Source: an uncultured Ruminococcus sp. | GTDB taxonomy: Bacteria > Bacillota > Clostridia > Oscillospirales > Ruminococcaceae | NCBI GenBank assembly: GCA_900541495.1 | Contig: UQKC01000006.1 | Location: 1-62,278 of the forward strand | Length of the DNA: 62,278 nucleotides | Reading direction: 5' to 3' | Shown here: positions 41,145 through 49,112 of the stretch, one piece after another | Layout: each line of letters opens with the position of its first letter | Numbering within the stretch: the first letter of the stretch is position 1 | The notes under the pieces: generated by a model | Databases searched by the model: none | Seen by the model: only the letters and a program-made list of their open reading frames with translations | What the model was told of the DNA's origin: nothing | Position numbers and translations under genes: made by a program

Positions 41145-42191
41145 TCAGTCGTTTTCCACAGCTTTTATCTCGGCGATGAGCTCATCAAGAATTTTATCTT
41201 CGGGTATCTTTCTTATAACTTCGCCTTTTTTGAACAAAACTGCACAGCCGTCACCGCCTGCAATTCCGATATCAGCTTCACGAGCTTCACCCGGACCGTT
41301 GACAACACAGCCCATAACAGCAACGGTTATATCTTTGTCGAGATCTTTTATAGCTGCTTCAACTTTCTGTGCAAGCGAAATAAGGTCGATTCTTGTTCTT
41401 CCGCAGGTCGGGCAGGAAACAAGCTTCACACCGTTTCCCTTGCCTACAGCTTTAAGAATGTCCTTTGCCGCGTAAACCTCCTCAACCGGATCAGCGGTAA
41501 GCGAAACACGGATAGTTTCGCCGATGCCATCACAAAGCAGTGAACCTATTCCGACGGCGGATTTAATAAGTCCCATTCGTGCCGTTCCTGCTTCTGTAAC
41601 TCCCAAGTGAAGCGGATATTCGCATTTCTGCGCAAGCAAGCGATATGCGTCTATCATTGTTTTTACGTCCGAAGATTTTATCGAAATAACAATATCGTCA
41701 AAATCGCACTGTTCAAGAAGCGCAGCATGACCGAGCGCACTTTCTACGAGCGCTTCGGCAGTTGGAGCGCCATATTTTGCAAGAATTTCTCTTTCAAGCG
41801 AACCCGAGTTCACGCCTATCCTTATAGGTATATTTTTCTGTCTGCAAATTTCAGCAACAGCCTTCACTCTGTCCTGACCGCCGATGTTTCCCGGATTTAT
41901 GCGAATTTTATCAATGCCGAGTTCAGCGCTTTTCAATGCAAGACGGTAATCAAAATGAATATCTGCAACGAGTGGCACGGAAATCTCTTTTTTTATCGCA
42001 GGGATAAGTTCAAGAGCTTTTTCATCGGGAATTGCGGCTCTGATTATGTCACAGCCTGCTTCTTCAAGGCGTTTCGCCTGACGAACGCTTGCTTCTATAT
42101 CATAAGACGGAGTATTCAGCATCGACTGAACGTAAATTTTCTTTCCGTCAAAGGTCAGATCTTTTAATTTTACGGGCTTGACTTTACGCAT
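41145..42191 (-). CDS. ispG: 4-hydroxy-3-methylbut-2-en-1-yl diphosphate synthase
   Basis: Late MEP-pathway enzyme with a [4Fe-4S] cluster. 348 residues, compact form: a TIM-barrel half (VQSMLNTPSYDIEASVRQ, PLVADIHFDYRLAL, RINPGNIGG) and a C-terminal cluster half with CPTCGRTRIDL and GCVVNGPGEAREADIGIAGG, which provide the cysteines. GGGGGAG precedes the ATG. With dxr two genes away it places isoprenoid synthesis beside uppS, which consumes its product. Confidence 0.96.
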   Translation of the reverse strand: MRKVKPVKLKDLTFDGKKIYVQSMLNTPSYDIEASVRQAKRLEEAGCDIIRAAIPDEKALELIPAIKKEISVPLVADIHFDYRLALKSAELGIDKIRINPGNIGGQDRVKAVAEICRQKNIPIRIGVNSGSLEREILAKYGAPTAEALVESALGHAALLEQCDFDDIVISIKSSDVKTMIDAYRLLAQKCEYPLHLGVTEAGTARMGLIKSAVGIGSLLCDGIGETIRVSLTADPVEEVYAAKDILKAVGKGNGVKLVSCPTCGRTRIDLISLAQKVEAAIKDLDKDITVAVMGCVVNGPGEAREADIGIAGGDGCAVLFKKGEVIRKIPEDKILDELIAEIKAVEND

Positions 42192-42205
42192 AAGCTCCCC
42201 CTTTT

Positions 42206-43252
42206 TCAGCGGTTCACGAAAATATTTTTTACATCATTGAATGTTACGGCAATCATCAGCAGCATAAGAAGCGCCAGACCAACGAAATGAATCATTCCCT
42301 CTGTTTCGGCTTTCATAGGCTTTCTGCGGATAGCTTCGATAACAAGAAATACAAATCTTCCGCCGTCAAGTGCAGGTATAGGAAGAAGATTGAAAATTCC
42401 GATATTTATCGTTATAAGCGCCGCAAGCTGAAGCAGAAAATCCCAGTCAAGTCCTGCCTCCGTGACAGATGAACCGATAGTCGTAACGATACCGACAGGC
42501 CCTTGCAGGTCGTTCAGACCATATTTTCCCGTAACAAGATCACGGAGCGACATCAGAACTATTCTTCCGCAGTAAACAGCATTATTAAAGGCGTATGGAA
42601 CGATATTTTTTATCGTTATCTTTTCGGCAAGTACCTTGAAATCATATTTAAGCGTGGATTTTCCCGTTGTTTCATCTGTTATCATCGGGAACTGAACACC
42701 GTTAAGTTCTACTGTTTCACCGTTGCGCTTAACAGTAAAATCAACGATTCCGTCATCGTCCGTACTTAAAAGATAAGTGATGTCACGGGCGGTAAAGATC
42801 TTTGTTCCATTTATCTTTTCAATCTTATCATCTAACTGCAAACCATAGCTCGGACTTACAGCGTCTTCATCAAAATAAACTATTCTTGAAGAAATACCAA
42901 CGCCGCTCACAAGCATTGCAACAATCGAAATAACAAAACCCAGCACAAGGTTCATAAATGCGCCTGCAAGAATAACAGCCATTTTGGCAGGGACAGGCTT
43001 TTTTCTGAAAGAATTCGGATCGTCCGAATCTTCATCTTCTCCCATAGAGCAAAAGCCGCCAAGCGGAAGAAGTCTGAGCGAAAAGGTCGTTTCTTTGCCC
43101 TTTTTTTGATATATGACAGGACCCATTCCTATTGCAAATTCCGTCACTCTGACCTTGCAAAGCTTTGCCGTGATATAGTGACCGAATTCGTGCACGATAA
43201 CAATGATACCAAAGATGAAAATGCCGATGATGATTGATAAAAATGTTTTCAT
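42206..43252 (-). CDS. rseP: Site-2 intramembrane metalloprotease
   Basis: 348-residue M50 protease. First membrane helix has the zinc motif HEFGH (residues ~21-25) and a later helix LLPIPALDGGRF supplies the third ligand. A single PDZ domain (SPSYGLQLDDKIEKINGTKI) lies between. Four membrane helices are predicted. It cleaves anti-sigma factors or leftover signal peptides within the membrane. The ATG overlaps the dxr stop by one base (TAATG). Confidence 0.95.
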   Translation of the reverse strand: MKTFLSIIIGIFIFGIIVIVHEFGHYITAKLCKVRVTEFAIGMGPVIYQKKGKETTFSLRLLPLGGFCSMGEDEDSDDPNSFRKKPVPAKMAVILAGAFMNLVLGFVISIVAMLVSGVGISSRIVYFDEDAVSPSYGLQLDDKIEKINGTKIFTARDITYLLSTDDDGIVDFTVKRNGETVELNGVQFPMITDETTGKSTLKYDFKVLAEKITIKNIVPYAFNNAVYCGRIVLMSLRDLVTGKYGLNDLQGPVGIVTTIGSSVTEAGLDWDFLLQLAALITINIGIFNLLPIPALDGGRFVFLVIEAIRRKPMKAETEGMIHFVGLALLMLLMIAVTFNDVKNIFVNR

Positions 43253-44394
43253 TAACGCTGTACTCTCCTATAAACGAATTCTCTTGCAGCGGCATCTGCG
43301 GCAGCTACATCATCGTATGAAGTAATATCTGCAAACTCAAATTCTTCGAGCGCTTCCATTGCAAGTTCGCCTATTCTAAGAAATGAAATTTTCTCATTAA
43401 GGAACAGGCGAACCGCTTCTTCGTTTACACTGTTCACGATACAGGGATATGCACCGCCAAGTTTTATGGCTTTTATCGCAGCGGAAAGGCAGTCGAACGT
43501 TTTATAGTCAGGTTTGAAAAATGTAAGCGTTCCGCAGTCTGTAAGGGATAAAGGCTTTACATCACATTCTACTCTGTTTGGATATAAAAGAGCATACTGG
43601 ATAGGTATTTTCATATCGGGAGTTCCGAGCTGTCCTATAACGGAGTAGTCATTATACTCGACAGCCGAATGTAAAATACTCTCTCGGTTCACGACAATTT
43701 CTATCTTCTCGGGAGCAACTCCGAAAAGCCATTTTGCTTCGATGAATTCAAGACCCTTGTTCATAAGGGTTGCGGAATCGATAGTTATTTTGTTTCCCAT
43801 ACTCCAGTTAGGGTGCTTGAGCGCATCGGCAGGGGTAACATTTTTCAGTTCATCTTTTGTTCTGCCGAAGAAAGGACCTCCCGAAGCTGTGAGGATAATT
43901 TTACGAAGTTCCTTACGGTCATTGCCTTGCAGGCACTGGAAAATAGCCGAATGTTCGCTGTCGATAGGATATATTTTTACGCCCTTTTCGGCAGCTGCTT
44001 TCATTACAAGTTCACCGCCTGCAACGAGAGTTTCTTTATTCGCAAGAGCAATATCTCTGCCTGCTTCGATAGCTTTGAGCGTTGGCAAAAGTCCGACCAT
44101 TCCGACAACAGAATTGACGAATTTATCAGCTTCGATAACAGCAGCCTGACAAAGTCCGTCCATACCGCAGCCTATTTCAACATCAATATCAGCGGTAAGT
44201 GTTTTCAACTCGGAATATTTGCTTTCATCAAAAATGCAGATATATTCGGGTTTGAATTCATGTGCCTGCTCCGCAATACGTTTTACGCTGCTGCCTGCAG
44301 CAAGAGCCTTAACTTTGATATTATGCTTTCGGCAGACATCAAGCGTCTGCTCGCCTATAGAACCCGTTGAACCGATAAGAGATATTGTTTCCAT
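43252..44394 (-). CDS. dxr: 1-deoxy-D-xylulose-5-phosphate reductoisomerase
   Basis: NADPH enzyme converting DXP to MEP. 380 residues: Rossmann motif GSTGSIGEQTLDV at the start, ANKETLVAGGELV, PIDSEHSAIFQCL (metal site) and NWSMGNKITIDSATLMNKGLE (substrate loop), split for quoting. GGGAG lies about 14 nt upstream of the ATG. It is followed by rseP and ispG and preceded by a 12-bp hairpin after cdsA. Confidence 0.96.
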   Translation of the reverse strand: METISLIGSTGSIGEQTLDVCRKHNIKVKALAAGSSVKRIAEQAHEFKPEYICIFDESKYSELKTLTADIDVEIGCGMDGLCQAAVIEADKFVNSVVGMVGLLPTLKAIEAGRDIALANKETLVAGGELVMKAAAEKGVKIYPIDSEHSAIFQCLQGNDRKELRKIILTASGGPFFGRTKDELKNVTPADALKHPNWSMGNKITIDSATLMNKGLEFIEAKWLFGVAPEKIEIVVNRESILHSAVEYNDYSVIGQLGTPDMKIPIQYALLYPNRVECDVKPLSLTDCGTLTFFKPDYKTFDCLSAAIKAIKLGGAYPCIVNSVNEEAVRLFLNEKISFLRIGELAMEALEEFEFADITSYDDVAAADAAAREFVYRRVQR

Positions 44395-44423
44395 TTATAA
44401 AAAGCTCACTCCCAAAAACCAAT

Positions 44424-44454
44424 TTTAGGGTATGCTTGTTTTGCATACCCTAAA
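44424..44454 (-). repeat. 12-bp perfect hairpin between cdsA and dxr
   Basis: Arms 44424-44435 and 44443-44454 (7-nt loop), two bases after the cdsA stop on the minus strand; ATTGGTTTTT follows. It resembles a terminator with a displaced T run, inside an otherwise continuous operon, so partial termination or an mRNA end-point is likely. Confidence 0.6.
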
Positions 44455-44456
44455 CA

Positions 44457-45287
44457 TTAATTGAAAATTGCAAAATATTTAAAAGCAAGTGCCATAAACG
44501 GCGCAACGACGAGAACACTGTCGAAACGGTCAAGCACTCCGCCGTGACCCGGCATTATTTTGCCGAAATCCTTTATATTGTTCTGACGTTTTATAAGCGA
44601 AGCCGAAAGGTCGCCGACCATACTCAAAAGGCTTGTTATCAGTCCGACGATACCCGTCCAAACATAGTTCGTGGAGAATTCATAACCCTTTGAATGCATT
44701 ACCATTGTATAAACGATAACGAAAATATAAAGTATGATTATGTTTCCGACAACGCCGCCAACTGCACCCTCAATGGTCTTCTTAGGCGATATCTCAGGGC
44801 AAAGCTTATGCTTTCCGAAGAATGTTCCCACAAAATATGCAGCCCCGTCACTGAGCCAAGCAGCTGCAAGGCAAAGCACAACATAAAATGCACCATGCGT
44901 TTTGTCCATTCTGTTGAGGATAACAAGACAGCTCATCGCCGCAGAGCTAAGCACCGTTGAAGCTATCATAAAACAAAGCTTATCAAAGCTTAATGTTTTA
45001 TGATATGCGATAAATCCGACCAACATGACCAATGTACAAACAGCCGCAACGATATAGATCACATTGATGCTGCAAAAGTTCGTCAAAAACGGCAGTGCCG
45101 CCGCATAAGCAAGACAAACTGCACTGTGGACTTTGTATTGCAGGCATTTGCAATTGGAAAGCAGTTCATAAACAATAAGAACCGACAATACAGCGATCGA
45201 TATCTCAAAAACGATCGTATCAGCCAAAAGAACTACTATTACTCCAATAGTGATCCCGACAATAGCTGTCAAAATTCTTGTAAGCAT
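44457..45287 (-). CDS. cdsA: Phosphatidate cytidylyltransferase
   Basis: Makes CDP-diacylglycerol for phospholipid synthesis. 276 residues, about eight membrane helices. The C-terminal CDS signature is clear: SASLIKRQNNIKDFGKIMPG then HGGVLDRFDS. TTGGAG precedes the ATG at 7-9 nt. The gap to uppS (129 nt) contains a large stem-loop, which may decouple its expression from the genes upstream. Confidence 0.95.
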   Translation of the reverse strand: MLTRILTAIVGITIGVIVVLLADTIVFEISIAVLSVLIVYELLSNCKCLQYKVHSAVCLAYAAALPFLTNFCSINVIYIVAAVCTLVMLVGFIAYHKTLSFDKLCFMIASTVLSSAAMSCLVILNRMDKTHGAFYVVLCLAAAWLSDGAAYFVGTFFGKHKLCPEISPKKTIEGAVGGVVGNIIILYIFVIVYTMVMHSKGYEFSTNYVWTGIVGLITSLLSMVGDLSASLIKRQNNIKDFGKIMPGHGGVLDRFDSVLVVAPFMALAFKYFAIFN

Positions 45288-45317
45288 AATTTAAACTCCA
45301 AAATAAGCACCATTTAT

Positions 45318-45384
45318 CTGTTCCGAATAATATGGGCATAATAATATAAGACGCAAATAGCACTCTCATATTATTATAGAACAG
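45318..45384 (-). repeat. Large stem-loop between uppS and cdsA
   Basis: Inner stem 45338-45351 with 45364-45377 (14 bp, one G-U or mismatch, 12-nt loop) and an outer CTGTTC/GAACAG pair (45318-45323, 45379-45384). No T tract follows. The rest of this 129-nt gap shows no gene; a TTGACA at 45409-45414 (minus) lacks a well-spaced -10 box. Confidence 0.6.
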
Positions 45385-45416
45385 TTATGTGCAAGAATAT
45401 TCATCTTCTGTCAATT

Positions 45417-46124
45417 TTATACTCCGCCAAAACGCCGACCTCTCGAAGCATAATCTTCAAGCGCTTTATCAAGGTCCTTGGGCGAAAAATCAGGCCAAAG
45501 TACATCTGTGAAATAAAGCTCCGCATACGCAGACTGCCATATAAGAAAGTTTGAAATGCGCTGTTCACCGCTTGGACGGATAACCAGGTCAACATCCGGC
45601 ATTGCCCCCGTGTAAAGAAGACTCGTTATCAGACTTTCATTAATATCGGAAATTTTTATATCCCCGTTTTGAAGCATCTCCGCAGCAGTTTTGACAGAAT
45701 GGACGATATCATCTCTGCCGCCGTAATTTACAGCTATAGCGAGTGTCATCTCATCAAAATTTTCCGAAGCTTTTTCAAGCTCAATCATTTTATCCCTCAT
45801 CTTTGGTTCAAATCGGGATTTATCACCGAGAAAAATAAGCCTTGTTTTATCTTTCGCGAAATCTTTTGCTTCGTCAAGATACTGCATAAAAAGCTTCATT
45901 ATCATATCGACTTCCTGCTTCGGGCGTTTCCAGTTTTCTGTCGAAAACGCATAGAAAGTGATATACTTTATCCCGAGCGTCTTGCAGTATCGGGCGATGC
46001 GGCGGAACGTCTGCGCACCCTCCGCATGACCTGCGGTTCGGGGAAGTCCCCTTTTCTGCGCCCAACGTCCGTTGCCGTCCATAATAAATCCGATATGCTT
46101 CGGAAGTACATTCGCCGTTTTCAT
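45417..46124 (-). CDS. uppS: Undecaprenyl diphosphate synthase
   Basis: 235-residue cis-prenyltransferase that builds the C55 lipid carrier for peptidoglycan. Signature IGFIMDGNGRWAQKRGLPRT with the catalytic Asp, then AGHAEGAQ, FYAFSTENWKRP and the C-terminal RPSGEQRISNFLIWQSAYAE, split for quoting. The start overlaps the frr stop by one base. Confidence 0.96.
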   Translation of the reverse strand: MKTANVLPKHIGFIMDGNGRWAQKRGLPRTAGHAEGAQTFRRIARYCKTLGIKYITFYAFSTENWKRPKQEVDMIMKLFMQYLDEAKDFAKDKTRLIFLGDKSRFEPKMRDKMIELEKASENFDEMTLAIAVNYGGRDDIVHSVKTAAEMLQNGDIKISDINESLITSLLYTGAMPDVDLVIRPSGEQRISNFLIWQSAYAELYFTDVLWPDFSPKDLDKALEDYASRGRRFGGV

Positions 46125-46678
46125 CAGATAGACATGATCTCTTTTTCCTTAACGGAAATAACGGAATCGACCTTATCGCAGAATGTGTCAGTTACCTTCT
46201 GAACGTCCTTTTCGATGTCCTTCATATCGTCTTCTGTGATCTCGTTGTTCTTTTTGAGTGTCTTGAGCTTGTCAAGAGTATCTCTTCTAACGTTTCTTAC
46301 AGTTACCTTAGCTTCTTCGCCGAACTTCTTTACCTGCTTAACAAGTTCCTTACGGCGCTCTTCTGTAGGCTGAGGGAATGCAAGGCGGAGAACGTTGCCG
46401 TCATTTGTTGGATTGATACCGATATCGGAATTGAGGATAGCCTTTTCAATTGCTTTGAGCTGTGTCTTATCCCATGGCTGGATAACAAGGATTCTTGCTT
46501 CCGCAACGGAAACAGCAGCCATCTGCTGGATAGGTGTGGGTGTGCCATAGTAGTCAACGAGCACCTTGTCGAGTACAGCAGGGTTAGCTCTTCCTGCTCT
46601 TACAGTAGAAAGCTCGTGTTCAAGACTGCCGAGGCATTTTTCCATTTTTTCCTGTGCTTTTGTAACGTGTTCGTTCAT
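46124..46678 (-). CDS. frr: Ribosome recycling factor
   Basis: 184-residue RRF of normal length, splitting ribosomes after termination together with EF-G. Three-helix-bundle segments EHELSTVRAGRANPAVLDKV and RDTLDKLKTLKKNNEITEDD are typical, as is VVQPW-like VIQPWDKTQLKAIEKAI in the hinge domain. AAGGAG is 8 nt upstream. Order pyrH-frr-uppS is widely conserved. Confidence 0.97.
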   Translation of the reverse strand: MNEHVTKAQEKMEKCLGSLEHELSTVRAGRANPAVLDKVLVDYYGTPTPIQQMAAVSVAEARILVIQPWDKTQLKAIEKAILNSDIGINPTNDGNVLRLAFPQPTEERRKELVKQVKKFGEEAKVTVRNVRRDTLDKLKTLKKNNEITEDDMKDIEKDVQKVTDTFCDKVDSVISVKEKEIMSI

Positions 46679-46708
46679 AATATACTCCTTTATGCGGCTT
46701 TTGCCGAA

Positions 46709-47437
46709 TTATTGATTTTTTGTTCTGTCGATAACAATAGTACCGATCTTTTTGCCGATGCAGGCATCATAAATGTTATCGGGTCTGCTGAGGTCAAATA
46801 CGATTATAGGCAGGTTGTTGTCCTTGCACATTGAAGCAGCCGTACTGTCCATTACAGCAAGGTTCTTTACAAGAATATCGTTGAAGCTGAGTTCATCGTA
46901 CTTTACAGCATCGGGATATTTGTTCGGGTCTTTGTCATAAACACCGTCAACCATTGTTGCTTTGAGAACAATGTCAGCGTTTATTTCAGCAGCACGAAGG
47001 GTTGAAGCTGTATCCGTTGAGAAGAACGGGTTTCCCGTGCCGCAGCCGAAGATAACAACTCTTCCCTTTTCAAGGTGGCGAACAGCCTTGTTGCGAACAT
47101 AAGGCTCTGCTACCTGATGCATTGCAATAGCTGTCTGAACACGAACATCTACTCCGAGCGATTCGAGAACATCCGCAACTGCAAGCGCATTCATCGTTGT
47201 TGCGAGCATACCGATATGGTCAGCTCTTGTTCTGTCCATAGCGCCGCTTGAACGGCCTCTCCAGAAGTTTCCGCCTCCGACAACGATACCCATTTCAACT
47301 CCGATATCAGCGCACTTTTTGATACTTTCGCAAATTGGCGTGATGACGGAATAGTCAAGTCCCGTTTTTTTATCACCTGCGAGTGCTTCACCGCTGAGCT
47401 TCAGAAGAACTCTTTTATATTTAGGTACATCAGACAT
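46709..47437 (-). CDS. pyrH: UMP kinase
   Basis: 242-residue amino-acid-kinase-fold enzyme phosphorylating UMP. RVLLKLSGEALAGDK, VVGGGNFWRGRS, GTGNPFFSTDTASTLRAAEI and KATMVDGVYDKDP are the usual blocks. Start ATG 47437 is chosen because AAGGAG lies 10 nt upstream; an in-frame ATG at 47458 overlaps the ribosome site. It heads the pyrH-to-polC row and has its own promoter. Confidence 0.96.
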   Translation of the reverse strand: MSDVPKYKRVLLKLSGEALAGDKKTGLDYSVITPICESIKKCADIGVEMGIVVGGGNFWRGRSSGAMDRTRADHIGMLATTMNALAVADVLESLGVDVRVQTAIAMHQVAEPYVRNKAVRHLEKGRVVIFGCGTGNPFFSTDTASTLRAAEINADIVLKATMVDGVYDKDPNKYPDAVKYDELSFNDILVKNLAVMDSTAASMCKDNNLPIIVFDLSRPDNIYDACIGKKIGTIVIDRTKNQ

Positions 47438-47472
47438 ATTAAATTTACTCCTTTGCATAATCTATCTATTCT

Positions 47473-47501
47473 ATTTTACTACATTTTCTCCAATATGTAA
47501 A
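47473..47501 (-). promoter_or_regulatory. Promoter of the pyrH-frr-uppS row
   Basis: Minus strand TTTACA (47496-47501), 17-nt spacer, TAAAAT (47473-47478), about 35 nt before pyrH. Confidence 0.65.
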
Positions 47502-47502
47502 G

Positions 47503-47534
47503 TGCGAAATGAAAATTTTTCTATAAATTTCGCA
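47503..47534 (-). repeat. Hairpin after the SGNH-like gene
   Basis: TGCGAAAT/ATTTCGCA stem (47503-47510, 47527-47534) directly after the stop of the SGNH-like gene on the minus strand. The T tract is poor; may act as a weak terminator. Confidence 0.4.
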
Positions 47535-47535
47535 T

Positions 47536-48279
47536 TCAAGCAATATGCGTTAGCAGAAAATCAGCTATTTCGAGATAAGTATCTTTTTTGAGCCTGTCAC
47601 CGACAGCTTCTGCCTTATTATTTGGCAGCTTTCCGTCATTGCCTACAAGAAATGTATTGAGATCAAGATAATTTACACTATTCTCGTCCGCAAATTTCAG
47701 TAAAAGTGAATTAAAACTTTCAATATTGGCATTTGTCAGCGCTTCAGTTTCATTATCCGCCTTTACAGGCAAAGCCGATACAAGATATATCTTAATATTG
47801 TCACTTTTTTCGTTTATATCGGAAATAAGCTGTGATAAACCGTCAAAACCTTGCGATGCAGCTGAATCAGCGCCGAAAAATATGTAAAGTGAACTGTAAT
47901 CCTTGCCGGTGAGAAATGAAACTGCCGAACTCGTAATAATATCCGACGGCGTAAAATCTCCGGTAAAAAGATTATCACGCGGAACAGCTCCATAGTCGGA
48001 CAAACCTCTCATCTGTTCGGGAGCAAGAATCAAAACGCTGTCAAAATAACCGTCCTGCGCACGTTCGCTTTTGGGAACAGGGTTTACAACACTTGTTTTT
48101 TCTTCATAAAGTTCATCACTGTTAATATCGGAAGTTTCTTCTGTATTGCTGCTCGAAACAGGAATCGCATCGTCACTTTTCATATACAGTGCAAAACAAG
48201 CAGCGAAGCTTGCAAATATAAAAAGCAGAATAAATGAAAATCGGAATTTTGCGTGTTTCTTTTCTTTTCGTATCTGCAT
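47536..48279 (-). CDS. Membrane-anchored SGNH/GDSL-hydrolase-like protein
   Basis: 247 residues: basic start MQIRKEKKHAKFR, one membrane helix (residues ~13-33), a Ser/Glu-rich linker to ~75, then a domain with SGNH-like layout: FDSVLILAPEQM, SLYIFFGADSAASQG (in the block III region), KIYLVSALPV and NYLDLNTFLV with a late Asp. The catalytic Ser/Gly/Asn/His set is not clearly complete, so this may be a degenerate or divergent member. It would face the cell exterior. It has a good promoter and diverges from the queuosine operon. Function unknown; an acyl-ester or sugar-esterase role is only a possibility. Confidence 0.6.
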   Translation of the reverse strand: MQIRKEKKHAKFRFSFILLFIFASFAACFALYMKSDDAIPVSSSNTEETSDINSDELYEEKTSVVNPVPKSERAQDGYFDSVLILAPEQMRGLSDYGAVPRDNLFTGDFTPSDIITSSAVSFLTGKDYSSLYIFFGADSAASQGFDGLSQLISDINEKSDNIKIYLVSALPVKADNETEALTNANIESFNSLLLKFADENSVNYLDLNTFLVGNDGKLPNNKAEAVGDRLKKDTYLEIADFLLTHIA

Positions 48280-48328
48280 TTTCGTTCTCTGCTCCTTTGT
48301 GTGAATATTAACAAAATATACTGTGATT

Positions 48329-48357
48329 ATTATATAACATTTTATTTACCTTTTCAA
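48329..48357 (-). promoter_or_regulatory. Promoter of the SGNH-like gene
   Basis: Minus strand TTGAAA (48352-48357), 17-nt spacer, TATAAT (48329-48334); start codon about 50 nt downstream. Confidence 0.75.
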
Positions 48358-48400
48358 TAACTTTAACAATTGTTTAAAAATTATTAAGAATTTTCACCTC

Positions 48401-48429
48401 TTGACAAATCGATATACTAATATTATAAT
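48401..48429 (+). promoter_or_regulatory. Consensus promoter of the queuosine operon
   Basis: TTGACA (48401-48406), 17-nt spacer, TATAAT (48424-48429). Transcription would begin near 48436, about 20 nt before the riboswitch-like structure. The 402-nt gap 48280-48682 thus holds two divergent promoters, a riboswitch with terminator and a stem-loop repeat, and no gene. Confidence 0.88.
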
Positions 48430-48454
48430 AGAATAGATATATTACAAGACATAA

Positions 48455-48500
48455 AGACAGTTCGTTAGTGCCATCCTGTCTATAAACAAAACCAGGACAT
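48455..48500 (+). promoter_or_regulatory. preQ1-I-like riboswitch aptamer
   Basis: Stem AGACAG/CTGTCT (48455-48460, 48476-48481) encloses a loop opening TTCGTTAGTGCC and is followed by an A-rich tail, ATAAACAAAACCAGG (48482-48496). This is the compact stem + loop + A-rich pseudoknot tail layout of class I preQ1 riboswitches (compare the AACAAAACAAGG tail of the known Thermoanaerobacter example). It precedes a terminator and the preQ1 synthesis genes queD-queE-queC-queF, which it would switch off when preQ1 is abundant. Confidence 0.78.
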
Positions 48501-48517
48501 CATAAACCGATTATCAT

Positions 48518-48553
48518 AGGGTATGGTGTTCAGCCATGCCCTTTTTATTTTTA
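48518..48553 (+). terminator. Riboswitch-linked terminator
   Basis: Stem GGGTATGG/CCATGCCC (48519-48526, 48534-48541; one G-U; 7-nt loop) followed by TTTTTATTTTT. It lies ~20 nt after the preQ1 aptamer and 130 nt before queD, as in transcription-attenuating riboswitches. Confidence 0.85.
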
Positions 48554-48562
48554 CACTAATAT

Positions 48563-48654
48563 CTAATCAGAATGTGTACAAAATGCGTACAAAAATCAAG
48601 CAAATGCTTACATATATGGATTTTGCGTCGATTTTTTGTCTGCACATTCATTAG
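48563..48654 (+). repeat. Long imperfect stem-loop in the queD leader (dispersed element, copy B)
   Basis: CTAAT-CA-GAATGTG (48563-48576) pairs with CACATTC-ATTAG (48643-48654), with further partial pairing inward (ACAAAATGCG region against GCGTCGATTTTTTGT). The apex holds 48592-48610, identical to the ileS-leader element on the other strand. GTACAAAA is also directly repeated inside. Confidence 0.6.
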
Positions 48655-48682
48655 AGTTCAGTATTATTCAGGGAGAAAAGCT

Positions 48683-49108
48683 ATGTATATTTTAAAAACC
48701 GAAGCTGCATTCGACAGCGCTCATTTTTTGAGCGGCTATGACGGAAAATGCTCAAATCTTCACGGTCACCGCTGGAAGATAGAAATTGAGATCGAAAGTG
48801 AAAAACTTGTTCAGGATGGTCAGTGCCGCGGAATGATAGTTGATTTTGGCGACTTAAAAAATGACCTGAAAGCTCTTGCCGATTCGTTCGACCACGCTTT
48901 TATATATGAAAAAGGTTCTCTCAAAGAAACGACTATCGCTGCACTTAAAGATGAAAACTTCCGACTTATCGAAGTTGGTTTTCGCCCGACCGCCGAAAAT
49001 TTCTCGAAGTATTTTTACGATGTAATGCAGAGCAAGGGTTACAAGGTGAGAACCTTAACAGTATATGAAACCCCGAACAACTGCGCAAGCTACTGCGGAA
49101 AGGACTGA
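48683..49108 (+). CDS. queD: 6-carboxy-5,6,7,8-tetrahydropterin synthase
   Basis: Second step of queuosine precursor synthesis, from dihydroneopterin triphosphate. 141 residues. FDSAHFLSGYDGKCSNLHGH contains the zinc histidines and the catalytic Cys; PTAENFSKYFYDVM and VYETPNNCASY are the C-terminal blocks. ATG 48683 with GGGAG 8 nt upstream; the frame stays open upstream to 48572 but without a ribosome site. First gene of queD-queE-folE-kinase-queC-queF. Confidence 0.95.
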   Translation: MYILKTEAAFDSAHFLSGYDGKCSNLHGHRWKIEIEIESEKLVQDGQCRGMIVDFGDLKNDLKALADSFDHAFIYEKGSLKETTIAALKDENFRLIEVGFRPTAENFSKYFYDVMQSKGYKVRTLTVYETPNNCASYCGKD

Positions 49109-49112
49109 TAAC

